A stretch of DNA of 18,958 bases from JBKBYG01 sp046313435 (lineage in GTDB: Bacteria; Pseudomonadota; Alphaproteobacteria; Rickettsiales; Arcanibacteraceae). Every line of letters starts with the position of its first letter. Position 1 is the stretch's first letter. The stretch lies in contig JBKBYG010000028.1 of NCBI GenBank assembly GCA_046313435.1, forward strand, positions 1 through 18,958. Direction: 5' to 3'. Of this stretch, positions 7,296 to 14,895 are shown piece by piece. The translations under genes and the position numbers were made by a program. Below the pieces are notes generated by a model. That model was not told the DNA's origin. It searched no databases and saw nothing but the letters and a program-made list of their open reading frames with translations.

Positions 7296-9857
7296 TTAAT
7301 TGCCATCAGGGACACATGGGTTAACAATATTCTTGCCATACCAATTTTTATTATCCAAACTAGGATAACATTTCAACTTAGGTGTGCCGTTTTTTGCACT
7401 ATAGCCGGTTAAGCATTTTCCATTTGCCGTCTCACCTGCAGCTGTTTTAGGCCAAGTAGCGTAACCATAAGTATCTGTATAATTACAAACACCATTTTGA
7501 TCACAAGTTTTTTCTTGTTCGTTAATAGTAATTTCTGGACAAAATGAAGGAGGTACAGTTGTACATAAACTCAATTCAAGCGGATTCTTACCTCGTATAC
7601 CTTCTCTACAAGGGTTAACAAGCGTAGCTATATTAATTTTACTTGAATTTGAATCTGAAGATTTTATACAAGTATTATAACATGATTCACCGTCTGGACA
7701 TGAAGTATATATTCTTGAACCACCATTTGAATTTAAGCATACTGTAGGAAGATTTAAAAGGTCGAATTTTGAATAAGGTTCAACCAGCATTTTAGCAACA
7801 TTGAAATAGCCTGGTAAACATTTTCCATTATTATCAAGATTATTACCCGATTTCCAACTATTACAACTGTTGCAGCATTCCTCACCAACAGGACATGAAG
7901 GCATAGTTTTTAACGTGCCGTTACTATTCTTGCATACTGTATTATAAAGCGGATTAATTAATGGATTTGGATATATTCTATCGTTTATTCTATCACTTAT
8001 ACTCGTTATATAAACTACTTGATCAGGATTTTCTAATGAACAATAAGTTGAGGGATCAACTTTACTGTAAGCAATTGATCCATTTGACTGAGTAGTTGCT
8101 TTATTAATTACTAAATTTGATAGAATCTTTTCATCTGTTTCATAGCCTGTTAAGCATATTTGTGATGCGCCTCTTATATAATTTCCACTTTGATATTCTA
8201 ATCCTTTAACATAAGTACTTCCAGCAGATGTATTCTCATATGTTCCTGATATAGATTGCTCAGTTGCTGTTGGTAAAGTATAATTTTCATTAGTAGCTAC
8301 AGCCGAAAATTTTATTCCATGCAGCGTTAATGAAGAAGTGTTTGCTTTACTATTATAAGGAATATTAATTTTTCCACATTGCATAGGATTACCAAATCCA
8401 ACTGCAATAGTTGGGGAGCTATTCTCACTTGTGCAATTTGAAGCAATTTGCTTTAAGCAATTATCTTCAAGCCCGTTAGTGTCTCCACATCTTGCTACCT
8501 GCGGCTTTGGCATTGCTGCTCTGTCTACACATCCTAAATTCTTGTTATTCGTCTTGTCTTTAACGCATATTTCCATAGGATGGTCTAAATCTATATAAGC
8601 AGCATAATCAACATATTTTATGTTTTGAGATTTTTCATTTATTGATATCGGCAATCTTAAAGATTTGCTTGAAGGAGTAGCATTACCTTGATCCATGCTA
8701 AAACTGTAGCTTAGATCATAGAAATCTGAATCATTTACACCATATATTTTAAAACTTGTAGGATTAGTTTCTGAATTAAATTCTAATTTATGCCAGCTAG
8801 TTTGCGCTGATTGTGTATTATACTGGTCAGATAATGTATAAACTAGTTGCAATTCTGTAGCTGTAGATAATTTCTCCCCATTAAAAATTGCACAGAACTC
8901 ACTATCTGAAGGGCATTTATTGTCAGTTGATGAACAGATTTTTACAATATCTTTGGAGCTATTGTGAAAAGCCTCATTGATATCTGTTGGTGCATTACAT
9001 AATTTTACACATGGTTCTTTTGGATTTCCCTCATTACAAATTTGCACGTAATTCTTATAACTAACTCGCACTAATGGTTTTTCAAAACTGCTTTCACTGG
9101 CTGCAATATTATTTACTGAAGTGGAATTTTTAGTAAGTAAACATTGATTACTAAATGTAGGACTTTCACCATTTGCACAAATTTTTTGTATATATGCTTC
9201 CGGAGGAATAGAAGGTAAAGTTGCACAAAATGGAGGTGGAAAGGGTGCTCGTGGTATATCAACACACCCGACATTACTAGTTACTATATGATTCCAGCTG
9301 CCTCTTGCAAATGATATAAGCTCACTAATTCCTGCAGCAATACCTAATACAACAGCAGACATTCCCAAAGTAAAAGGCATTAGCACTACTGCAGAACCTA
9401 CAAGTATTCCTGTTGCAGTACTTGCATTCGAAGCGGTACTATCTGTTCCTTTTGTACTTGCATTATGATGAAAAGGCATTAAATTTGCATTTGTATCCAT
9501 ATCATCCCAAGGATCTTGATATGCACAAATTTGTACTTTATCACTATTGTTACCATGTTCATGTCGACCAGCTGCTCTTGCACAGAATCTAAGCCCCTCT
9601 ACATATGCGCATTCTCCATACCCTTTTAACTCTTTAGTATGACATCCACATGCCCAAAACCCACAAAGTTTATAATATAGTTTTAATGTGGGTATAAAAA
9701 TTGTGCTATTTGGCCCTTTTTCAACAGCCTTTTTATTAGCAAAAGCTTCTGTTCCTCCAGCAGGCCCACAATCAAATGCAAATACAATATTGTTTGTTGT
9801 TACAATCAAAATTACAAGATAAGTTATGAAAATTTTTAAAAACTTTTTATTTAACAT
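7296..9857 (-). CDS. Large cysteine-rich exported protein of the T4SS islet, VirB6-like N-terminal motif, HormR-like C-terminal module
   Basis: This 853-residue protein has a Sec signal peptide (about 1-27, ending NIVFA) and about 43 cysteines, so it should fold with disulfides in the periplasm or outside. One glycine/alanine-rich hydrophobic segment spans about 149-183. It is followed by GCVDIPRAPFPPPFC (197-211), a proline/cysteine motif I associate from memory with Rickettsiales VirB6-like proteins. The multi-span VirB6/TrbL channel domain itself is absent. Two 24-residue repeats (642-665 and 707-730) share cysteines at positions 1, 14, 20 and 24. The C terminus (791-848) has C...WPKT..G...GKC..GY...C...W...C, resembling a hormone-receptor (HormR) domain. 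The gene is 6 nt behind virB4 and surely co-transcribed with it. Its ATG has only an A-rich leader. A surface or pilus-associated T4SS component is the likeliest role; this is inference. Confidence 0.72.
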   Translation of the reverse strand: MLNKKFLKIFITYLVILIVTTNNIVFAFDCGPAGGTEAFANKKAVEKGPNSTIFIPTLKLYYKLCGFWACGCHTKELKGYGECAYVEGLRFCARAAGRHEHGNNSDKVQICAYQDPWDDMDTNANLMPFHHNASTKGTDSTASNASTATGILVGSAVVLMPFTLGMSAVVLGIAAGISELISFARGSWNHIVTSNVGCVDIPRAPFPPPFCATLPSIPPEAYIQKICANGESPTFSNQCLLTKNSTSVNNIAASESSFEKPLVRVSYKNYVQICNEGNPKEPCVKLCNAPTDINEAFHNSSKDIVKICSSTDNKCPSDSEFCAIFNGEKLSTATELQLVYTLSDQYNTQSAQTSWHKLEFNSETNPTSFKIYGVNDSDFYDLSYSFSMDQGNATPSSKSLRLPISINEKSQNIKYVDYAAYIDLDHPMEICVKDKTNNKNLGCVDRAAMPKPQVARCGDTNGLEDNCLKQIASNCTSENSSPTIAVGFGNPMQCGKINIPYNSKANTSSLTLHGIKFSAVATNENYTLPTATEQSISGTYENTSAGSTYVKGLEYQSGNYIRGASQICLTGYETDEKILSNLVINKATTQSNGSIAYSKVDPSTYCSLENPDQVVYITSISDRINDRIYPNPLINPLYNTVCKNSNGTLKTMPSCPVGEECCNSCNSWKSGNNLDNNGKCLPGYFNVAKMLVEPYSKFDLLNLPTVCLNSNGGSRIYTSCPDGESCYNTCIKSSDSNSSKINIATLVNPCREGIRGKNPLELSLCTTVPPSFCPEITINEQEKTCDQNGVCNYTDTYGYATWPKTAAGETANGKCLTGYSAKNGTPKLKCYPSLDNKNWYGKNIVNPCVPDGN
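7299..7487 (-). other. HormR/HRM-like cysteine module at the C terminus
   Basis: This covers residues 791-853 of the cysteine-rich protein. The order C791, W802-P803, T805, G808, C815, G818, C830, W839, C848 follows the spacing style of eukaryotic hormone-receptor domains (C...WP.T..G.....C..G......C....W....C). Similarity is by eye only and could be convergent. Confidence 0.4.
7668..7739 (-). repeat. Cysteine repeat unit 2 (residues 707-730)
   Basis: The 24-residue unit starts CLNSNG and continues SCPDGESCYNTC. Cysteines at unit positions 1, 14, 20 and 24 coincide exactly with unit 1. Confidence 0.7.
7863..7934 (-). repeat. Cysteine repeat unit 1 (residues 642-665)
   Basis: The 24-residue unit starts CKNSNG and continues SCPVGEECCNSC. 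It shares 13 of 24 positions with unit 2 by hand count and has one extra cysteine at unit position 21. The unit is followed by GKCLPGY, echoing GKCLTGY in the C-terminal module. Confidence 0.7.
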
Positions 9858-9863
9858 ACTAAA

Positions 9864-12215
9864 TTATTTTTTTGTTTTTTCATAAAACATTGGAAGCCAG
9901 CTTTCTGGATTATCCCCTTTTTCTTTTTTTGCATTTATCAATGCATCTTTATATTTTTTTTCACCTGTTAAAATTGATAAAGTTTCATCTAAACCTGATA
10001 AGTTCAATTCTGCTATTATAGTATCTTTGTTTTGCTTAAGCAGAAAATGTCTATTTATATATTTAAGCGATTTAAATAATTGAAACTCATGATCATCAAA
10101 ATCATATAATTTTTTATATTCTTCGTGTTTTTCTGAATGCGGTAAGAATATTTGAGTAGCAGCTTTTTCGAGTATTTTAGTGATTAGATTTTTTTGCTTT
10201 AATGGTTCTTCAATTGAGATAAGAGCAATAGCATTTTTAGCAGTTAAGAAATCTAACCATTCCTCAAATTTATCTTCATCAATAATTAAATCAGAATTTT
10301 GTAATAAAATAATTGTAGGCTTACCATCTAACGAATTATTAAACTGATTTATCAAATAAGATATAACTGCAAACTTTAGACACTCATCTTCTAAAAAATA
10401 TGTTATCTCAAAACTAGTGATTTTTTTAATTTCTAATTTTGCTAAATCATTGCTAAATATTTTAGCAAATTTTCCTTCACCATGCCAATTTTCAATTCTT
10501 AAGCGTAGTTCTTCCTTTACATTATTTTCTTCAATATCATTTATTAATCTAGCTAAACTTGATATATTTCTCTGATTGTCGGGCAGGCCCATAACATCTT
10601 TAATTAATTTATCACAATAATTTTTGATATTTTCTGCAACTATTTCTTTACCGTATAAAACACGCATTAACCATTCAGTTAAAAAATTTATATTCGCATC
10701 AGAAGCTTCAATCGAAAATGGATTAAACTTAATTGATTCGGGTAAATTATAAACTCCACCTAGTGCATTTACTAATAATTCTGATCTTTGATTATAGTCT
10801 AAAATGAATATGTTTGGATCGTATTTGCAGGCCTCTGAAAGTATAAAATTAATTAATGTAGTTTTACCTGAAGCAAGGGGTCCTATTACACCGGTATGAC
10901 CAATATTATTTAAATGAAGATTAAAAAAATAGGGAGTTCCTATAGCAGTTCTGAATAAAGTTATTGCTTTACCCCATTTATTATTTAATCGCCCCGCTGG
11001 AAAATTATTTAATGAAGCAAACCCACCTGCGAATTTTGGATCTATAGGAGAATTCCTTACTAAAAATTTAAAGTTAGCTGGAAGCTGAGACCAAAAACAA
11101 TTTTCAAGATTTAAATCTTCTCTAATTATCATCATTCCTAAATTTGATAATATTTTGACCGATCTTGATACCTGTTCTTCTAACCCTGCTAATGTTTTAT
11201 CAATAAGCATGATAGTAGACTGACTATTACCAAAATCTGTTAGCCCATTATCACCATTTAGCACCTCTTCAAGCCCTGATAATTTCGCAAATTCAGTATC
11301 ACCGCTTACATTCAATATATAATTTTGGTAATTAAATTTTTTAAATATTTTTTTTGAGTTTGTGAAATTAACTGATTGAGAGATTACCATTTCTTGGGGT
11401 AATTGCAAAAATTTATCCAATTCTTTTAATGATAATTCATGATATTCTTTAACAGATAATATGGCTCCAAATTTTTTTTCTTCATCGCCTTTAATTTCAA
11501 AACTTGTGTTACCAAAAGCCATTTTATGACTAGACAAATATTTTGATAAATTTACTAGAGGCATTGGCATTCTATTATCACTTAAATGAATTATTTTACC
11601 AAAAAACTCTAATTGTTCTGAATATGGACCTTCCTCATCTTCAACTATAGTTAGTTTTTGAGCTCCATATTTGGACAGTGAGTCTAAAATATTATTCGTA
11701 AGATCATTTAAGTCACTATGTAATTTTTCAAACTCTTTTTCATAATGTTTTTTCTGATGGTAATAGGAAAAGCTATATAAAAATTGCTTAAAATTACTTA
11801 TTGAAAATTCAAGATTTCTGTAAACAATGGTAACATATAGCTCATTTACATATTTATCATGCCAGTAATTTTTTCTGCACCATGCCTCATGGGTTTCTTC
11901 AGCAAAATAATAAGGAAAAACTCCTCCCGGATCTAAATTCCGCTTTCGCCTTACTGTATGAATCCAAAAAGAAAAATTTGGATTTTTAACATTTTGAGTA
12001 ATTGCGTTTCTTAATGTAGTTCTTAAATCGATATCTTGCTCAAGCACTTCATAAGTGAAGCCCACTATTTTGATAACTTGTAAAAACTCTCCTGCTTTAG
12101 TTAAAATAGTTTCAGGATCGTAATGACAAGCATAAGGAATAAAATCTGATAATACAGGTTCGAGCTTTATTGCTGGGGAAATATTATTAATAAGTAAAGA
12201 TTTTATTTTTGACAC
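9864..12215 (-). CDS. virB4: VirB4-family T4SS ATPase paralogue with degraded Walker B
   Basis: This 783-residue protein matches the VirB4/TrbE/CagE family along its length. It has an N-terminal domain with FWIHTVRRKR, the stretch before the ATPase (LPANFKFLVRNSP, AGGFASLNNFPAG), then the C-terminal ATPase. Walker A is intact (GPLASGKT, 445-452). The later motifs are altered. The FDKD-type segment reads ILDYNQ (471-476). The Walker B DE pair is replaced by LQ in IILLQNSD (635-642). The usual ATQS segment reads SIEEP (667-671). ATP may be bound, but hydrolysis is doubtful. Rickettsiales are known to carry a second, divergent VirB4, and I take this to be that type. The start is GTG at 12215; an in-frame stop four codons upstream leaves no other start. 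It lies between virB2 and the cysteine-rich protein in one operon. Confidence 0.9.
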   Translation of the reverse strand: MSKIKSLLINNISPAIKLEPVLSDFIPYACHYDPETILTKAGEFLQVIKIVGFTYEVLEQDIDLRTTLRNAITQNVKNPNFSFWIHTVRRKRNLDPGGVFPYYFAEETHEAWCRKNYWHDKYVNELYVTIVYRNLEFSISNFKQFLYSFSYYHQKKHYEKEFEKLHSDLNDLTNNILDSLSKYGAQKLTIVEDEEGPYSEQLEFFGKIIHLSDNRMPMPLVNLSKYLSSHKMAFGNTSFEIKGDEEKKFGAILSVKEYHELSLKELDKFLQLPQEMVISQSVNFTNSKKIFKKFNYQNYILNVSGDTEFAKLSGLEEVLNGDNGLTDFGNSQSTIMLIDKTLAGLEEQVSRSVKILSNLGMMIIREDLNLENCFWSQLPANFKFLVRNSPIDPKFAGGFASLNNFPAGRLNNKWGKAITLFRTAIGTPYFFNLHLNNIGHTGVIGPLASGKTTLINFILSEACKYDPNIFILDYNQRSELLVNALGGVYNLPESIKFNPFSIEASDANINFLTEWLMRVLYGKEIVAENIKNYCDKLIKDVMGLPDNQRNISSLARLINDIEENNVKEELRLRIENWHGEGKFAKIFSNDLAKLEIKKITSFEITYFLEDECLKFAVISYLINQFNNSLDGKPTIILLQNSDLIIDEDKFEEWLDFLTAKNAIALISIEEPLKQKNLITKILEKAATQIFLPHSEKHEEYKKLYDFDDHEFQLFKSLKYINRHFLLKQNKDTIIAELNLSGLDETLSILTGEKKYKDALINAKKEKGDNPESWLPMFYEKTKK

Positions 12216-12246
12216 TGAGAATAATTAAATAATGGCAAATAATTAA

Positions 12247-12276
12247 AAATAGCATCTTTAATAAAAGATGCTATTT
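12247..12276 (-). terminator. Stem-loop between virB2 and virB4, terminator or attenuator
   Basis: A perfect 13-bp stem (AAATAGCATCTTT and its complement) closes a 4-nt loop. On the transcribed strand it is followed by TTTTTAATT, as in a rho-independent terminator. It sits 18 nt after the virB2 stop. Only 31 nt remain before the virB4 GTG, too little for an ordinary promoter, so virB4 probably depends on partial read-through. Confidence 0.65.
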
Positions 12277-12294
12277 CAAAAGAATTATAGTATT

Positions 12295-12690
12295 TTAGCT
12301 ACATGTAAGTGTTGAAGTTGATCCAGCAGACGTACCAACAGTACTTGTTGCACCTTTACCTATCCACTCAACCATGCTTCCCGCACCAAATATTAGACCA
12401 ATACCAATTGCTGTTGCTACCGCAACTGCCCATGACATTTTTCCTAAAAATAATCCTACGCCTAGTACAATTATAGCAATTGTAGCAATACCTTTACCAA
12501 TAGGGCCTGTAAGCTTTAATATTACATTACATAATGTTTGTGAAATTGCATCATTAGTTTCAGGAGGAGTAGCATTAGCTTTTGCTATATCAGGAGCAAA
12601 CGTCCAGAATGCAAATAAACCTACTACTAGGCATAAATACACTACTAATTTGATATTAAATTTTGTATTTTTTAAAAGAATAGAATTCAT
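12295..12690 (-). CDS. virB2: VirB2-like T4SS pilin (TrbC/VirB2 family)
   Basis: This 131-residue precursor has a long signal peptide (about 1-38, ending IAKA). Mature residues start NATPPETND. Two hydrophobic segments follow (about 66-84 and 87-105), separated by a short GKMSW turn. This is the pilin hairpin that packs in the inner membrane and then in the pilus. The string LCNVILKLTGPIGKGIATIAI and the FGAGSMVEWIGKG end are typical of Rickettsiales VirB2. Cysteines at 54 and 130 could form a disulfide. The ATG has a clear ribosome binding site (GGAG, 5 nt away), stronger than those of the next two genes, which fits high pilin output. It is the first gene of the islet and a stem-loop follows it. 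Only one copy is visible here, whereas some relatives carry several. Confidence 0.9.
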   Translation of the reverse strand: MNSILLKNTKFNIKLVVYLCLVVGLFAFWTFAPDIAKANATPPETNDAISQTLCNVILKLTGPIGKGIATIAIIVLGVGLFLGKMSWAVAVATAIGIGLIFGAGSMVEWIGKGATSTVGTSAGSTSTLTCS

Positions 12691-12704
12691 ATTTTCTCCA
12701 ATTT

Positions 12705-12721
12705 TACTTATTTAATAAGTA
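12705..12721. promoter_or_regulatory. Dyad upstream of virB2
   Basis: Arms TACTTATT and AATAAGTA (8 bp, perfect) flank one central base. The dyad ends 14 nt before the virB2 ATG, next to the ribosome binding site. It could be an operator or a leader structure. In DNA this AT-rich a chance dyad is possible. Confidence 0.3.
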
Positions 12722-12763
12722 TGTGTTTAAAATTTTACTTGGTTGTTATTTTACACTTTTATA

Positions 12764-12790
12764 CTTATATAGTCCAGGCTTTTTACACAA
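12764..12790 (-). promoter_or_regulatory. Weak candidate promoter for the virB2 operon
   Basis: On the minus strand a TTGTGT (-35-like, 12785-12790) is followed after 15 bp by TATAAG (-10-like, 12764-12769), about 75 nt before the virB2 ATG. The spacing is shorter than ideal. The surrounding stretch 12691-12912 (222 nt) holds no gene and must contain the operon promoter if virB2 is not read from lpxL. Confidence 0.25.
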
Positions 12791-12912
12791 GTTTTATAAA
12801 AATATTTCTAATAAATCCTCTTGTTTTTTAACATTAATTTAATCTTTTTCCAATATTAGAAACTTTTGTTTTACATTTAAAATTATCTTACTATGGTAGC
12901 TCGAACTTAATT

Positions 12913-13776
12913 TCAATATATTTTAGGCCATCGTTTATGGAGCCAAAACCATTGACCTGGATTTTCTATAATCCACTTCTCTAACATTTTGTTTATTATA
13001 AGCATATTATTATAGACGTAATTTGAATCTGATTTATCTACAATTATCGGCTGAGAAATATTCACTTCAAAATATGCGCCCTTTGTGCGAATCACTTGTG
13101 CAGGAATTATAGGCATGTCATATTCTGCAGCTAATTTAACTATAGCTGGCGCTGTCATAGCATTTTTACCGAAGAACGGTACTTCAATTCCATCATTCAT
13201 TTTTTGATCAACTAACATTGCAAGGTTTAACTTATTTTTTAAAGCTCTAAGCAAAGCTTTGATTCCCCCTTTGCCTTTTGATATTAAATTAATTCCATTT
13301 TTTACACGCTCGTTTGAGATAATCTTATCTACTGCCTGATTATTTGCAGTTCTATAAATCAAGGCAAGCTCCATTCCCTTAATCCTTGGAATTCTAGGAC
13401 TTACTTCCCAATTAGCTAAATGCCCAGAAAAAAATATTACGTTTTTAGTAAGATTTTCAATATGCTCGATGCCATTGATTTTAACCCTGCTTAAAAAATC
13501 TTCCTGTGTGATATTATAAATATGCGGGAATTCGCCAATGACTCTTCCCAGATTTTCCCACATTTCATTAATGATTTTTTGTTTGCCTATTTTATCAATA
13601 TCTGGAAATACTAAATCAATATTTTTGTGCGCAATATTGTTAATTGATAAGATAGGACCGATTAACTTAGCAATCTTTCCACATATTTCAGAAGATTTAT
13701 CGATTGAAATTTTTTTTAAAACAAAAAACAATAATTTAACAATCAATGTTTCAATCTTATAACGCAATATTTTCAT
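12913..13776 (-). CDS. lpxL: Lipid A late acyltransferase (LpxL/HtrB family)
   Basis: This 287-residue inner-membrane-associated enzyme transfers a secondary acyl chain to the lipid A precursor. A hydrophobic N-terminal segment (about 9-22) anchors it. The catalytic HX4E motif is HLANWE (H119, E124) within FFSGHLANWE. LVDQKMNDGIEVPFFG (188-203) and the C-terminal QWFWLHKRW are the family's other conserved blocks. Length is close to the usual 290-310. It starts 3 nt after the lpxK stop, so the pair is an operon and both act late in lipid A assembly. LpxL and LpxM cannot be separated by sequence alone; LpxL is the default. An LPS pathway argues against an Anaplasmataceae host. Confidence 0.9.
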   Translation of the reverse strand: MKILRYKIETLIVKLLFFVLKKISIDKSSEICGKIAKLIGPILSINNIAHKNIDLVFPDIDKIGKQKIINEMWENLGRVIGEFPHIYNITQEDFLSRVKINGIEHIENLTKNVIFFSGHLANWEVSPRIPRIKGMELALIYRTANNQAVDKIISNERVKNGINLISKGKGGIKALLRALKNKLNLAMLVDQKMNDGIEVPFFGKNAMTAPAIVKLAAEYDMPIIPAQVIRTKGAYFEVNISQPIIVDKSDSNYVYNNMLIINKMLEKWIIENPGQWFWLHKRWPKIY

Positions 13777-13779
13777 TCA

Positions 13780-14733
13780 TTATATTTTGAGTAAATTTTT
13801 TATATATTCTTTATCTAAATCTATTTCTATCGGCAGAGTAAATATTTCATTATGATAATATTTCTGTATTCTTACTATATCTTTTTCAGTAGTAATCAAA
13901 CTAGCTTTATACTTGTAAGCGAGCATCTTTAATTGTTCAATATCAGATTGCCTATAGTAATAATGATCAGGAAATTTTTTTTCTAAAACAATATTAATAT
14001 TTAATTTTTTTAGAGTTTCAAAAAACTTGCTCGGTCTTGCAATTCCAGCAAAAGCAATATAATTCTTATCTTTATCAATTTTGCTATCAATAGCTTTATA
14101 ATTAGCCTGAATTATATTTAGATCATCGAATTTCTCTTTTATCTGAAATTTATCTTTTCCGAGTATTATTATTAAATCCATTTTTGTTAAATTATCACTT
14201 GTCTCTCTTAACGGACCCGCGGGAATTAATCTACCATTACCAAATCCAAATTCTCCATCAATCGTAAGAATTTTAAGATCCTTACATAAAGAATAATTTT
14301 GAAGTCCGTCATCCATTATTATTACTTCCACTTTATTTGCCTCAGCTAGTTTAATTGCTTTTAGTTTATTCTTAGCTAAATATACTGGAGCAATTTTTGC
14401 AAGCAGCAATGGCTCATCTCCTACATATGAAGCAGTATGAAAATTATAATCAACTTTTATTGGGCCTTTTGCCGACCCTCCATATCCTCTCGAGAGGAAA
14501 GCAACTTTAATATTTCTTTCTTTTAATATTTTAGCTATTTCAATTGCAACAGGTGTTTTACCCCCCCCTCCACATGTTAAATTACCAACGCAAATTACTT
14601 TAATAGGTGAACGATAAGGCCTGGCAAGCTTAAACTTAATTAAACTAATTAACTGAAATAAATAAGAAAAAGGCAGCAATATATTTGAATAAAAATTTAT
14701 ATTGCTCCAAAATTTTGGAGTCTGAAATAGCAT
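13780..14733 (-). CDS. lpxK: Tetraacyldisaccharide 4'-kinase
   Basis: This 317-residue inner-membrane enzyme phosphorylates the 4' position of the lipid A disaccharide, making lipid IVA. The N-terminal membrane-associated helix (about 16-35) precedes the P-loop VGNLTCGGGGKTP (49-61, K59), where most relatives have GGTGKTP. FLSRGYGG (79-86), VGDEP (104-108) and the DDGLQ motif (141-145) with its catalytic aspartate follow, then DLIIILGK and ITTEKD near the C terminus. It is the first gene of the lpxK-lpxL pair. A KDO-transferase gene often precedes lpxK in related genomes but is not here; a divergent dehydrogenase gene is upstream instead. The ATG is preceded by no strong Shine-Dalgarno sequence. 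Confidence 0.95.
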   Translation of the reverse strand: MLFQTPKFWSNINFYSNILLPFSYLFQLISLIKFKLARPYRSPIKVICVGNLTCGGGGKTPVAIEIAKILKERNIKVAFLSRGYGGSAKGPIKVDYNFHTASYVGDEPLLLAKIAPVYLAKNKLKAIKLAEANKVEVIIMDDGLQNYSLCKDLKILTIDGEFGFGNGRLIPAGPLRETSDNLTKMDLIIILGKDKFQIKEKFDDLNIIQANYKAIDSKIDKDKNYIAFAGIARPSKFFETLKKLNINIVLEKKFPDHYYYRQSDIEQLKMLAYKYKASLITTEKDIVRIQKYYHNEIFTLPIEIDLDKEYIKNLLKI

Positions 14734-14817
14734 TTAACAGTAAGTTTTTTTTATATTGATATTATTTTATTAATTAAACTAACAAATATACTTAATTAAG
14801 ACCAGATTTATTTTATT

Positions 14818-14845
14818 ATTACTAAAGTAATTTATTGTATAAAAT
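14818..14845 (+). promoter_or_regulatory. Candidate promoter and dyad for the dehydrogenase gene
   Basis: The divergent gap 14734-14895 holds a -10-like TATAAAAT (14838-14845). The dyad ATTACT-AA-AGTAAT lies just upstream (14818-14831), where a regulator could bind. No convincing -35 box is visible. The gap must serve both lpxK and the dehydrogenase. Confidence 0.25.
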
Positions 14846-14895
14846 AATATATGTTTATATATTTGAAAAAAATAATTTAACTGTTGGAGTTATTT

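Noticed and set aside
12374..12715. Plus-strand open frame of 113 codons opposite virB2
   Set aside because: It lies antisense over a clear pilin gene, has no family resemblance, and its hydrophobicity mirrors the pilin's codon composition.
14884..14895. TTG start giving a dehydrogenase four residues longer
   Set aside because: The TTG overlaps the GGAG that serves the ATG at 14896 at ideal spacing, so the ATG is the better start.
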